Source of the DNA: JAICXG01 sp036825615 | GTDB lineage: Bacteria; Verrucomicrobiota; Verrucomicrobiia; Chthoniobacterales; UBA10450 | Length of the DNA stretch: 64,000 nucleotides | Direction: 5' to 3' | Assembly (NCBI GenBank): GCA_036825615.1 | Contig: DAISXY010000011.1 | Location: 71,824 to 135,823, forward strand | Shown: positions 43,947 through 52,925 of the stretch, piece by piece | Numbering within the stretch: position 1 is the stretch's first letter | Layout: every line of letters starts with the position of its first letter | Notes under the pieces: model-generated | Databases searched by the model: none | Told to the model about the DNA's origin: nothing | The model's input: only the letters and a program-made list of their open reading frames with translations | Translations under genes and position numbers: made by a program

Positions 43947-44993
43947 ATGACACTGGGCGTGGCAGTCCCGGCGATGCACGCGCAAACGCCAACCCCAATA
44001 TGCACTGTAAGTCCAACTCCGGTACCCTCACCGACGATGACTCCGGCAAATTGCACGAATTGCACGGCTCAAGTCTACCCTTCAGCAACACCTCCTGCCG
44101 TCTTGATCCCGTCGAGCTTTCAGCCCCCGTCTCCACACGCCCAATTGCACTGGCGCATCTACAGTCCCACAGACGGATCTTCCGCGCCTTGGCCGGCTGT
44201 GATCGTCCTCCATGGAGGAGGTTTCAAATCTGGCAGCCCGTTCCAGGGAGGCCCCAATATCGCAGCCATGGATTTGGCAGCGAAAGGCTATTATGTGGCT
44301 GTCGCCGACTACGAGTTAGCCCCCTGCGCCGTCATCCCGACGGAGCATTGCCACGATGGTACATCGGACGGCATCGCTGCGGGGCGTTGGCCCATTCAAT
44401 GGCAGGATGTAGAGGCGGAAGTGAAGGCATTACGCAGCGACGCGACTCACTGCAACGGCAGGGTGGGCGTTCTTGGCGGCTCAGCCGGTGGAACCCATGC
44501 TGTTTGGGCGGCGATAGACACGGTTAGCTCCAGCGGTTGGCCAAATTGGACAGCCGCTGACCGAGCGGATTGTGCGGTCAGTCTGTCTGGCGCTTACGAT
44601 TTTTCGGATCGGACAGCAGAGCACTACCCGAACATTTTTCCAGACCCCTTACCGTCCTTCACCTTTGATGTCGAGAACTATACCAACACGGGCAATCTCT
44701 CGACACAAAAGGCTGATTCGCCTGTGGCGAGGGTGACTGCATATGACTCGGACACCTTTAAGCCGCTTTATCTTATTAACAGCCGATACGACACCATGCC
44801 CTACCACCAGATTGTCGATATGATTTGCGCCCTCCAGACCGCAGGAGTGCCGGATACGGCTTACCAAACGCTGACTATCCCAAGTAGCGTAGAACATGAG
44901 TTTGCCTACTGGGACAGTTGGGACGGAGTATCGGATCCGCCGAAGAACGTGAGCGACGATGTCATCGCGTTCCTGGATGCTCATCTTAAATAA
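43947..44993 (+). CDS. Secreted alpha/beta hydrolase (esterase-like), copy 2
   Basis: This 348-residue serine hydrolase is paralogous to 5772-6812. The oxyanion motif HGGG is at 89-92, the nucleophile Ser179 in GGSAGGTHAVW, likely Asp282 (NSRYDTMPYHQ) and His317 (SSVEHEFAYW). A Pro/Thr-rich linker (TPTPICTVSPTPVPSPTMTP) follows the signal. Starting at the ATG 43947 leaves only MTLGVAVPAMHAQ, a truncated signal peptide. The missing hydrophobic half is encoded in frame upstream but lacks a start codon, so the true start, a mutation or a frame change at the 43911-43930 repeat must be considered. The beta-strand-repeat gene follows after 16 bases. The substrate is unknown. Confidence 0.85.
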   Translation: MTLGVAVPAMHAQTPTPICTVSPTPVPSPTMTPANCTNCTAQVYPSATPPAVLIPSSFQPPSPHAQLHWRIYSPTDGSSAPWPAVIVLHGGGFKSGSPFQGGPNIAAMDLAAKGYYVAVADYELAPCAVIPTEHCHDGTSDGIAAGRWPIQWQDVEAEVKALRSDATHCNGRVGVLGGSAGGTHAVWAAIDTVSSSGWPNWTAADRADCAVSLSGAYDFSDRTAEHYPNIFPDPLPSFTFDVENYTNTGNLSTQKADSPVARVTAYDSDTFKPLYLINSRYDTMPYHQIVDMICALQTAGVPDTAYQTLTIPSSVEHEFAYWDSWDGVSDPPKNVSDDVIAFLDAHLK

Positions 44994-45009
44994 CAATAAG
45001 GAGAACCAA

Positions 45010-46536
45010 ATGAAACAAGCTAAACGTTATTCTAGCAATCTTTATCGAACCGCCGCGATCCTGCTCCTCTCCACCTTGTCTGCCATCGCCGTAATGTCAG
45101 TGCAGGCTGGCAGTGCGACCTGGGCTGCGAATCCGACCTCTTCCGATTGGAACACGGCTGCGAACTGGACCCCGAACACGGTGCCGGGTGCTGGGGACAC
45201 CGCCACGTTCGACAGCTCGACCCAGAATCTCGTCACGGTTTCTTTGGGCACAGCCATCAATAAGATTGTTTTCACTCCCGCCGCCGAAGCCTACACCATC
45301 ACCGCTCCGGTCGGCGGGATGAACATCGATGCGGGCATCACAAATAGTTCCGGAAAAGTTCAGAACTTTATGGCGATCGTTGATGGGAGCGGAAATGGGA
45401 CTTTTTTTACCTTGGAACGGACTGCGAACGCAGGGTCGCTCTGCACCTTTACTGCCGCGGGCAACTTTATCCCGCAAAATGAAGGCAGTTCGCTCAATCT
45501 GTTGGGGCCAGCATCGGCCGGTGATTGCACTTACATCAACCTGCCCGGCTCCGCCGAGGGAGCTTTGGGAGGAACCACCGGGTTTTTCAGCGATGCTACG
45601 GCCGCCAGCGCCACGATTACGAGCCAGGGCGCGACGGTGAGCGGCGCCGGCGGTGGAGTGACAACCTTCTACAACCAGTCGCTCGCGGGCAGTTCGACGC
45701 TGATCGCCACCGGCGGCAGCAACGGCGGCCAGGGTGGCGTCATTCAGTTCGAGGCCAGTTCGCGAGGAGAAACCGCGCGCCTGGAACTCTTCGGCAACGC
45801 CATGCTGGATTTGAGCCTGCATAACAGCACCGCCTTCTCGATCGGCTCGATCGAAGGCGACGGTGTCATCATTGTGGGGGTCTCCGGGCTCAAGGTGGGC
45901 ACGAATAATTTGTCCACCACCTTCTCCGGCTTGATCGAGGACGACGGCGTCACCAGCGCGACCTTGACCAAGACCGGGAGCGGGAGCTTGACCCTGAGCG
46001 GAGCCAACACCTACAGCGGAGGCACGACTGTCAACGGCGGTGTCTTGCGTGTGGCAAACAAAAGCGGTTCGGCCACTGGCACGGGAGTGGTGACAGTCAA
46101 GACAGGCACGCTCGGGGGCAAAGGCGTCATGGCCGGTGTAACCACGATTGGGACCGGGAGCGGCACGAGAGCTTTCCTGGAGCCGAGCGTGGGGGCGCGG
46201 CAGCCTGCGACGACAACCATTCAAAGCCTGCTCACCTTCAAAGCCGACGGGAGTTACACCTACAAGCTCAACACGAAGAAAGCCAGAGCCGACGAGGTGG
46301 TGGCGAACGGAGTTACAATCGAGAGCGGAGCGCAGTTTAACTTCAGCGCGATCGGGAACAAGCGGCTCCCGCTCGGGAGCGTCTTTGTTGCCCTCAGCAA
46401 CACGAGCGCGAGTCCGATCAGCGGCGCCTTTGCCAACCTGGCCGATGGTTCCACCCTGAGCGCCGGGAAGAACAAGTATCAGGCCAGTTACACCGGCGGC
46501 GATGGGAATGACCTGACGCTCACGGTGGTGCCGTAA
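45010..46536 (+). CDS. Secreted beta-strand-repeat protein, copy 2
   Basis: This 508-residue protein has signal peptide NLYRTAAILLLSTLSAIAVM, a WNTAANWTPNTVPG motif, a Gly/Ser/Thr-rich beta-helix body and the 'autotransporter-associated' repeat GSGSLTLSGANTYSGGTTV near residue 325. It ends GGDGNDLTLTVVP. It has no outer-membrane barrel. The last ~190 residues align closely with copy 1 (4034-5791). AAGGAG at 44998-45003 fixes the start at the ATG 45010, so a longer in-frame start at 44959 inside the hydrolase gene is unlikely. It is probably secreted together with the hydrolase and may act as its surface scaffold; that role is inference from two conserved pairings. Confidence 0.88.
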   Translation: MKQAKRYSSNLYRTAAILLLSTLSAIAVMSVQAGSATWAANPTSSDWNTAANWTPNTVPGAGDTATFDSSTQNLVTVSLGTAINKIVFTPAAEAYTITAPVGGMNIDAGITNSSGKVQNFMAIVDGSGNGTFFTLERTANAGSLCTFTAAGNFIPQNEGSSLNLLGPASAGDCTYINLPGSAEGALGGTTGFFSDATAASATITSQGATVSGAGGGVTTFYNQSLAGSSTLIATGGSNGGQGGVIQFEASSRGETARLELFGNAMLDLSLHNSTAFSIGSIEGDGVIIVGVSGLKVGTNNLSTTFSGLIEDDGVTSATLTKTGSGSLTLSGANTYSGGTTVNGGVLRVANKSGSATGTGVVTVKTGTLGGKGVMAGVTTIGTGSGTRAFLEPSVGARQPATTTIQSLLTFKADGSYTYKLNTKKARADEVVANGVTIESGAQFNFSAIGNKRLPLGSVFVALSNTSASPISGAFANLADGSTLSAGKNKYQASYTGGDGNDLTLTVVP

Positions 46537-47071
46537 CACAGTCCGTCCCCGGCTGTGCGGCCAACGGGCCTCCCGGCCCGGTGAGGAACTGCGCCGAAGG
46601 GAGCGGTTACGGTGAATTGCCAGGACAGGATGAACGGGATTGACAGGATTTCAAAGAGAGACATTCTCGCCTTTTGCTCGATCAAAATCCGGTTAATCCT
46701 GCCAATGCTGTCTCTTTCGGCTCAGCGACACCAGGGACAGTAAATCACGCTCATAAAGAGAAACACCGGGCGAGACGCCCGGTGGCCGCACAGGCGCGGA
46801 CGCCTGTGTTACGCTGGTCGTGCCGTAACACAGTCCGTCCTCGGCTGTGCGGCCAACGGGCCTCCCGGCCCGGTGAGGGAAATGCTCCGAACGCGCCGTT
46901 ACGCTAATTCCTAGACGGGATTAACGGGATTGACAGGATTCGGAGAGAGAGACAACCCGGCGGTTCTTCTAATCAAATCTCGTTAATCAGGTTAATCCTG
47001 TCTCTCTCGGCTGTTTGTGAGCGAGCAGTAACTTCTAACCCGTAGGGAATGAGCCTGGAGTCTTCGCCCGT
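46537..47071. repeat. Repeat-filled gap after cassette 2
   Basis: A ~53-base unit starting TAACACAGTCCGTC and containing the hairpin GGGCCTCCCGGCCC occurs twice (46534 and 46825). Each is followed by ACGGGATTGACAGGATT words and their inverted AATCCTG partners. I see no gene. The first hairpin may end transcription of the cassette. Confidence 0.75.
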
Positions 47072-48061
47072 TCACCGCGACGGCGGCAAGATCTCGAGCT
47101 GCCTTTGCAGTCGCTCGATCCCTCGAATACCGGTTACAATTTCGCCGAGCGAATACAGGGCGCTCGGGATGTGCTCGAAAAAAGAGGTATTACCCTTAAC
47201 CAGCCCGAGATATCCATAGGCCCCGAGCGCCTGCATCAGCCGCTGCATCGCGCAAAGCCGGAGTTTTTCCGCCTGTTCGCGTTCGTTCCCCGGGTTTGTC
47301 GACTGATAGAAATCGAGCAGCTCTGTTCGTTCTTTATTCGTTAGGCTAACGTACGGATCGTAGAGCAACGAAGCAAGGTCATACTCCGCGAGCCCGGGAC
47401 GCATCCCCTGAAAGTCAATCAGGTAACTCTCGCCCGCGCGCACGATCAGATTTTGAGACTGGAAATCGCGATGCACGAGCACGCGTGGAAAGCTCGCCAG
47501 GTGATTCGCGATTTCCTCCAGGGCGGGGAGCGCCGCGAGCTCGCGCCGTGTTTCCTCCTCGACCCCAAAGTAGCGCTCGAGACAGTTTTCGAAAAAGTAA
47601 CTCTGTTCCCAACGATAGAGCGCTTCGTCGAAACGGGCCGCGAGATGCGGCTCGATGCGCTCGGCCGCGCTCCCCGGCAGCCGATGGAGTTTCGCGATCG
47701 TAGCGAGAGCCGATTCGTACAGCGGCCGTCGCACCTCCCAAGTCGCCGCGCGATAACTCCAAAGATCGCGGTCGCCCAGGTCTTCCATCCAGATCAAGCC
47801 TTCTCCTGGATCGTGAAAATGAATCCGGGGCGCACGGATTTCCTCTTCGCCGAGAAAGCGCGCGATCTCGACAAAGCGGGTGTTTTCCTCCCGCTCGCGG
47901 TCGTATTTGACGAGGATGATTGATTGGCCCGGCGAAAACTCGATGCGGTAAAACTTGCGGCCCGAACCGCCTTTCTCGATCGGCGTGATTTTCACCTGCG
48001 CCTCCTCGAACCGCGGGAAATGAAGTCGGGTCTGGCGGAGCAGGTTTTCCGGAACGGTCAT
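47072..48061 (-). CDS. AmgK-like sugar kinase (aminoglycoside phosphotransferase fold)
   Basis: This 329-residue phosphotransferase has the nucleotide-loop region GGSGRKFYRIEF, the catalytic loop VLVHRDFQSQNLIV and the metal motif YLIDFQGMRPG. Together with the nucleotidyltransferase just upstream it resembles the AmgK/MurU pair, which makes UDP-MurNAc from recycled MurNAc by anomeric phosphorylation then uridylylation, bypassing de novo MurNAc synthesis. The ATG at 48061 fits homologue length; an ATG at 48112 abuts a 23-base palindrome. The sugar specificity is inferred from pairing and fold only. Confidence 0.78.
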   Translation of the reverse strand: MTVPENLLRQTRLHFPRFEEAQVKITPIEKGGSGRKFYRIEFSPGQSIILVKYDREREENTRFVEIARFLGEEEIRAPRIHFHDPGEGLIWMEDLGDRDLWSYRAATWEVRRPLYESALATIAKLHRLPGSAAERIEPHLAARFDEALYRWEQSYFFENCLERYFGVEEETRRELAALPALEEIANHLASFPRVLVHRDFQSQNLIVRAGESYLIDFQGMRPGLAEYDLASLLYDPYVSLTNKERTELLDFYQSTNPGNEREQAEKLRLCAMQRLMQALGAYGYLGLVKGNTSFFEHIPSALYSLGEIVTGIRGIERLQRQLEILPPSR

Positions 48062-48112
48062 CTGATGCACGGTTGAGATTTGGATCCGACCCGATTGCCT
48101 CGAGATTTTCAT

Positions 48113-48135
48113 CTCGACCGCTTAAAGCGGTCGAG
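48113..48135. promoter_or_regulatory. Perfect 23-bp palindrome between the MurU- and AmgK-like genes
   Basis: CTCGACCGCTT and AAGCGGTCGAG pair perfectly around one central base. It lies right before a possible kinase start (48112) and 94 bases after the upstream stop. It may be an operator or an mRNA hairpin. Confidence 0.6.
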
Positions 48136-48229
48136 TTCTCAGCTCCCGAGTTCTCACTTGCGGTTTCTGGCCCGAGGCCGGCAGGTAGACAAGTCGCAGC
48201 CTGGTCTCACGTTTCTGATCAGAGTGCAT

Positions 48230-49171
48230 TTAGACAATCGCATCGCTCAGCGTCCCTTCGGCGTGGTGATCGGTGCGGACGATACAGCGTTGCAGGTGAG
48301 CGCGAGAAGCAATTTTTGCTCCCGGCCAGAGAATTGAATCCTCGACCGTCGCCCCGGCGGCGACCGCGCAGCCTGCGCCGACAGAGGAAGAGCCGAGCAG
48401 TTGCGCCCCCGGCTCGATCATCGCATCGGTCGCGACCTGCACCGGCCACTCCTCTTCAATCGGAAAGCCGGGCCGCCACTCCTCGGTCGCGATGATGCGA
48501 TGGAGCGCGAGATATTCCTTAGGCGAAGTGAGATTGAACCAGCGCCCGTCTTCAATCACCACCCCGCCAATCCGGCCGCCAGCCGCAATCCAATCCACCA
48601 GCACCGGGACATAGGAGATTTTTTTCCCGGGCGCAAAGCGGGCGAAGGCGCGGCGGTTCCAGATCGAGACATTGGCATGATCGAAATTGCCGGTGTGACC
48701 GTGCCGGTTCCCGATATCAATGATCCGGCCATCTCGAAAGGCGACGTGGGAGGCGACTCCGGTCGAGCGGAGCGCGAGCGTAACATCGTTGCCCGCGCGG
48801 AAATGTTCCTCGATCAGGGGCGCAAGCGGCAGATCGGTGAGGACGTCGCCGCTATAAACGAGAAAATTTTGCGCGGTCAGATATGGCGCGGCGTTCTTGA
48901 TCCCGCCGCCGGTTTCAAGCAGAGCGGGCTCATGGACGAGGCGGAGCGAGCAGCCGCGATAGCCGCCGCTGCCTAACGACTCCGACCAGCGCTCCGGCAA
49001 ATGATGGGTGTTGACGACGAATGACTCGACACCCGCCGCGATCAGGTGATCGAAGGCGAAGGTGATAAGTGGTTTCCCGAAAACCGGGACAAGCGGCTTG
49101 GGCAGATCATCGGTCAGCGGCCGGAGCCGCTTCCCGAGGCCGGCCCCGAGAACAAATGCCTGTGTGATCAT
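48230..49171 (-). CDS. Sugar-1-phosphate nucleotidyltransferase, MurU-like, with beta-helix tail
   Basis: This 313-residue protein has a nucleotidyltransferase domain with FVLGAGLGKRLRPLTDDLPK at the N-terminus, KPLVPVFGKPLI and the metal motif YSGDVLTDLP. The C-terminal ~75 residues are hexapeptide-type left-handed beta-helix (IEPGAQLLGSSSVGAGCAVA). It transfers a nucleotide onto a sugar-1-phosphate. The pairing with an AmgK-like kinase suggests MurNAc-1-phosphate uridylyltransferase; mannose-1-phosphate guanylyltransferase is the alternative. The start is the ATG at 49169-49171, three bases before a GCCTAACGA copy. Confidence 0.82.
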   Translation of the reverse strand: MITQAFVLGAGLGKRLRPLTDDLPKPLVPVFGKPLITFAFDHLIAAGVESFVVNTHHLPERWSESLGSGGYRGCSLRLVHEPALLETGGGIKNAAPYLTAQNFLVYSGDVLTDLPLAPLIEEHFRAGNDVTLALRSTGVASHVAFRDGRIIDIGNRHGHTGNFDHANVSIWNRRAFARFAPGKKISYVPVLVDWIAAGGRIGGVVIEDGRWFNLTSPKEYLALHRIIATEEWRPGFPIEEEWPVQVATDAMIEPGAQLLGSSSVGAGCAVAAGATVEDSILWPGAKIASRAHLQRCIVRTDHHAEGTLSDAIV

Positions 49172-49206
49172 GCGCCTAACGACTAAAGGACAAACTAAAG
49201 CACAAG

Positions 49207-49332
49207 GTCATCCCGAGCGCAGCCGAGGGATCCCGTGGTGAAACCGAGAGAGATGGCGGCAATTGGACCGGCACGGAGCTGCGACGGGATCCTTCCCCGA
49301 AAGCTTTCGGGGCTGCGCTTCGCTCAGGATGA
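49207..49332. repeat. R1 dispersed repeats, inverted pair
   Basis: GGTCATCCCGAGCGCAGCCG at the left and GCTGCGCTTCGCTCAGGATG at the right bracket a region with GGGATCC words. It fills the gap between the nucleotidyltransferase and the sialidase-like gene. Confidence 0.8.
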
Positions 49333-49350
49333 CAGGTCAGAAGGTGATTT

Positions 49351-51837
49351 CTACTGGATGTTATAAACCTCGACCAGGCCGACCCCGATGGTGCCATTTG
49401 CGCCCGCCACGATCGCCGTGTAAGCCCCGGCCGGCAGGGTCGCGAAAATCGCGGGCTCGCGTGCATCGCCGGGCGCGAGGCCGGTCGAGGCAATGATGCC
49501 GCCCTGGCTATCCTGCCAGTTGTCATTCGCCGCGAGGAGATTTCCCTCCGAATCGTGCAATTCCAACGTCGGATCGGGCAGGAAATCGGTTACGCCGAGC
49601 GGGCCTAACGACGGTCCGAGGGCGCGGACGATCACATTCGCCTGGCCCGATTCTTCCGAGGATATAATCACACCGCCGATGAGCACGTTCGCGCCGGTCC
49701 CGACCTGCCCGCGGGTGCTGATGTTGCCGAATTGCGAGGCGGGAGTGCTGTCGAGATCGTAGGCCTCGACGAGCGAAATCCCGATGCTGTCGTTCTTCCC
49801 GCGGATAATCGCGGTGTATGCACCGGGATCGAGGGTGGCGAGAATCGCCGACTCGCGGTCGTCGGTCGGCGCGATCATCGTTGCTTCGATCGCCGACTCC
49901 TGAGTGTCGCGCCAATTGTCGTTGCTCGTGATCAGCGCGCCGCTGGCATCATGAAGCTCGAGCGTCGGGTCGGCGAGCACGCCGGTGAGCCCGAAGTTGC
50001 TGAGCGATGGGCCGATCGCGCGGAGCAGGACGCTCTTGCTCGTGCTGCCGCTGACGATGAAACCGCCAATCAGCACATCTTCGCCTGTGCCGACATCTTC
50101 CCGGGTCGAAATGTTGAGCTGACGCGAGGTGTGAATGACCGACGTCGGGTCGTTAGGCTCGGTTGCCGATAAAAATTCCGAAAGGTTGCTCTCCCCGTCG
50201 CCGTCGGCGTCGCCAGCGGGCCCGCCAAGGTCCGGATCGTTGATCTGCGCGAGTGAAAGCCGCGAGGCCTCAAAGCTGGTGAAATCGACTTCCGGCGCAA
50301 TCCCGACGCGGGTGATGAACGGATCGGGATTGCCGGTGCGCGTGTCCACCCAGACCGGGACGGCGGGGATGTCAGGGCTGGTCGTTTCGGCGATGCCAAG
50401 ATAATCCCCGATCATGTAGCCCTGGTCGGTGTGAGGCGCGAGCAAAGCATTGGTTGTCTCGCTCGTTAGGCGGATGTTGGGCTGCCAGGTGGCCCCGCCA
50501 TCGAAAGATTGTGCGAGATACAGGTTGCAAAGCAACGCATCGCCGCCGCTGTCGCGCTGATCGTAAAATGAGACGGTGAGCGTTTGCCCGTCGGGTGAGG
50601 CGGAAATCGCCGGGTTGAAAACACCCGTGCCGGGATTATCGCTCACGGCGATCGGCGTGGACCAGGTCGCGCCGGTGCTGGTCGATTTCGTAAACAAGAC
50701 TCGCGGAAGCCCGGCCGCGTCTTGGGCTTGGTAGACTACGAAGATCGTCCCGCTTTCGCGATCGGTGGTAGCAGACGGAAGAAAGACGCCACTGCGGAAA
50801 AATGCTGGTGTAAAACGGGTGACATTCGTAACCACAACCGGTGCGCCAAAGGTCACCCCGCCGTCATTCGACACCACCATGTCAATGTGCTCCGGGATTG
50901 GCGCGCTCGGCGCGTCTCCGTCATCGCCGGAAGCGTTGCCGGCAAAATTCCAATAAACGATCGCGACGCGGCCATCTGGCAGGAACATCGGCTGGGAACC
51001 TTGCGCCTCCGTATCGGCGGCGTGGATCACAACGCCCGGACTCCACGTCACTCCATGATCGTCGCTATAGGAGCGCAGAATCGGCGACGCCGATGTGGTT
51101 CCAAACTCCGTCCAGGTCACTAGGATGCGCCCGACATTGGCGGTCCCGTCGAAGTTGTTGATCGCCATCCAGGGCTTGTCGGGAAAGTCGCCGTTGCCAG
51201 TTGGTTGAAAAACGAGCGCGGGCGCCGGGAAAGTGTTGCCCCCATCGGTCGAGCGGCTGACTAAAACCGCACCGGTGGAAAAATCGCCGCTCGTCGCACC
51301 TTCCGTGCAAAGGAAAATCCGCCCGCTGAGATCAATTCCCGCGACTGGATCGGTGTCCCGAAAATAGGGGCCGCCGGTCAGCGTCGTCAGGTTTGGAATC
51401 AATGCGCGCGTCCAGGTGAGTCCGCCGTCATGCGTGATCGAGTAACCGCAATCGACCGCCCCGCCATCGACAAAGCGTCCTTCCTGAAAAACCGCGACGA
51501 GCGTTTCCGGATCAATCGGCGAGCGCGCGATGTGGGGCTCGGCCTGCGCACGCATGTCCGGCGGGAGTTGGCCGGGATCATCCCCGAGGCGGAGATTAGG
51601 CGCGACGCGAAGATCGAGTGTGACGGCGACAGGCGCCTGAGCTTGCGATGCGAGGGTGGATGGCGGTTGCACGAGATCGCCTCCGCGATCGAGCAAACTG
51701 AGCGCGCCGGAAGAGAGCCGTTCGAGCGGGACTTGTTGCAGGGCCGCGGGCCAGTGACTGCGATCAAGTGCGCGCAGCGGAGTCGTCACGCAGACAGAAA
51801 AAACCGAGGCGAGTGCGACCAGCAGGGTTTTTCTCAA
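49351..51837 (-). CDS. Secreted sialidase/BNR-fold protein with tandem C-terminal domains
   Basis: This is a long secreted protein. The first ~490 residues form a six-bladed BNR propeller with Asp-box motifs (SITHDGGLTWTRAL, SRSTDGGNTF, SYSDDHGVTWS, SNDGGVTFG, SFDGGATWQPN). A Ca-binding segment (DADGDGESNLSEFLS) follows. Then come two ~95-residue copies of a domain reading STREDVGTGEDVLIGGFIV ... LLRAIGPSL, common in Verrucomicrobia and Acidobacteria. The fold is that of exo-sialidases, but catalytic Arg/Tyr residues cannot be assigned by eye, so enzymatic activity is unproven. The TTG at 51837 gives a good signal peptide (LRKTLLVALASVFSVCV); a TTG at 51873 is the longer alternative. Confidence 0.8.
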   Translation of the reverse strand: MRKTLLVALASVFSVCVTTPLRALDRSHWPAALQQVPLERLSSGALSLLDRGGDLVQPPSTLASQAQAPVAVTLDLRVAPNLRLGDDPGQLPPDMRAQAEPHIARSPIDPETLVAVFQEGRFVDGGAVDCGYSITHDGGLTWTRALIPNLTTLTGGPYFRDTDPVAGIDLSGRIFLCTEGATSGDFSTGAVLVSRSTDGGNTFPAPALVFQPTGNGDFPDKPWMAINNFDGTANVGRILVTWTEFGTTSASPILRSYSDDHGVTWSPGVVIHAADTEAQGSQPMFLPDGRVAIVYWNFAGNASGDDGDAPSAPIPEHIDMVVSNDGGVTFGAPVVVTNVTRFTPAFFRSGVFLPSATTDRESGTIFVVYQAQDAAGLPRVLFTKSTSTGATWSTPIAVSDNPGTGVFNPAISASPDGQTLTVSFYDQRDSGGDALLCNLYLAQSFDGGATWQPNIRLTSETTNALLAPHTDQGYMIGDYLGIAETTSPDIPAVPVWVDTRTGNPDPFITRVGIAPEVDFTSFEASRLSLAQINDPDLGGPAGDADGDGESNLSEFLSATEPNDPTSVIHTSRQLNISTREDVGTGEDVLIGGFIVSGSTSKSVLLRAIGPSLSNFGLTGVLADPTLELHDASGALITSNDNWRDTQESAIEATMIAPTDDRESAILATLDPGAYTAIIRGKNDSIGISLVEAYDLDSTPASQFGNISTRGQVGTGANVLIGGVIISSEESGQANVIVRALGPSLGPLGVTDFLPDPTLELHDSEGNLLAANDNWQDSQGGIIASTGLAPGDAREPAIFATLPAGAYTAIVAGANGTIGVGLVEVYNIQ

Positions 51838-51936
51838 GTTGCGGAATTTAGCCGGGAGTGGGTCCGCAAACAAGCGACCGCCTTCCGACGATTCCAGACC
51901 TAGCTGCTCACCGCCGACCGGAGCCTCGGACCGGCC

Positions 51937-52887
51937 TCAAAACGAGATGCGCCCGCCGACGACAATGCTCGGCGAAAAGACGTTGTAGGAAAGACCGCCA
52001 GTATCGGAATAGTTGCCGACGAAAGCCACCGAAGCGCCGAGAGCGACGTATTCGTTAGGCGACCAGGCAACGGCACTTCCGAGGCTGAGATTGAAATCGG
52101 TCCGGCTCGAGGAGGTTGGGTCATTGGTGTAGAACTGCACTTCGGGCCGGATAAACCCGGAGATTTCGACCTGCTCGATCGGCCGATAAAGAATGGCCGA
52201 ACTGAGATAAGGCGCAGCCCGGTCAAAGGTCGAGGGTTCACCATGCCGCGAATAAGCACCCAGGCTCCAGAAGGCGTAGAGCGGGAGATGCCCGAGCGGT
52301 TGAAGATAGTTGAGAGCTACATTCGCGAGACCGTAGCGATAGAATTCACCCTGGGAACCGCGCGGGCTGTAGAGCCGACTCACCGCATAGGAAGCATTGA
52401 TAAACCAACTGTCATTGCGGGTGAGGTCAAACTTCAGGTCGAGTTGCAGAAGTTGTGAGTCGAAATCGAGTCGTGAAAAGCGGGTGTAGCGAAAGAAATC
52501 CTGCTCAAAAGTAAGTCGCGGAGTAAAGTCGCGCGTGGCGTATGGGACAAAGGAAGCGGCCAGCCTCCCATTCCAGAAAAAGGCATCGCGCTCGCCACTT
52601 TGGGTAAGAAAAGCGTTCGTCGTGTAATTAAAGCTTTGCAGGGTGGAGAAGGTAAACATCTTCGGGCGCGGCGTACGCGAGACCAGCTGGATCTCCCCCA
52701 GCTCGGTGTCGGTAATCTGGTAGGGGGCGTATTGCCCGAGATTCTCCAAGCCCTGGCGGTTGATCACCTGCTGCTGGGTGTTGATCTGGGCCGATTGATC
52801 GGTCTGGGCGAGAAGCGACGGAGTAAGTCCAAGCGCAAGTAGCAGGGCTATGACCTGGAGGCGGAGTGAGTGGATAAAGTTAGGCAT
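51937..52887 (-). CDS. Outer-membrane beta-barrel protein
   Basis: This 316-residue protein has a signal peptide (LQVIALLLALGLTPSLLAQ) and alternating amphipathic beta-strands rich in Tyr, Phe and Trp. It ends with the C-terminal phenylalanine typical of BAM substrates (VVGGRISF). Strand phrases include DFTPRLTFEQDFFRYTRF and LLQLDLKFDLTRNDSWFI. No specific family is recognised. It lies between the sialidase-like gene and the FecR gene on the same strand and may act with either, for example as an anchor or pore. Confidence 0.78.
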   Translation of the reverse strand: MPNFIHSLRLQVIALLLALGLTPSLLAQTDQSAQINTQQQVINRQGLENLGQYAPYQITDTELGEIQLVSRTPRPKMFTFSTLQSFNYTTNAFLTQSGERDAFFWNGRLAASFVPYATRDFTPRLTFEQDFFRYTRFSRLDFDSQLLQLDLKFDLTRNDSWFINASYAVSRLYSPRGSQGEFYRYGLANVALNYLQPLGHLPLYAFWSLGAYSRHGEPSTFDRAAPYLSSAILYRPIEQVEISGFIRPEVQFYTNDPTSSSRTDFNLSLGSAVAWSPNEYVALGASVAFVGNYSDTGGLSYNVFSPSIVVGGRISF

Positions 52888-52925
52888 AGGAAGGCAAGCA
52901 GGAGTTACTGTCAGTTAGGTTGGTC

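Noticed and set aside
43898..44527. Alternative reading frame over the start of hydrolase 2 as a separate gene
   Set aside because: It lies within the hydrolase in another frame and has no signal or motif. Only its first codons matter, as a possible start if the repeat changed length.
47338..47350. CGTTAGGCTAACG palindrome as an attC remnant
   Set aside because: It is a lone copy inside a kinase gene and contains the dispersed 9-mer by chance overlap; no partner site follows.
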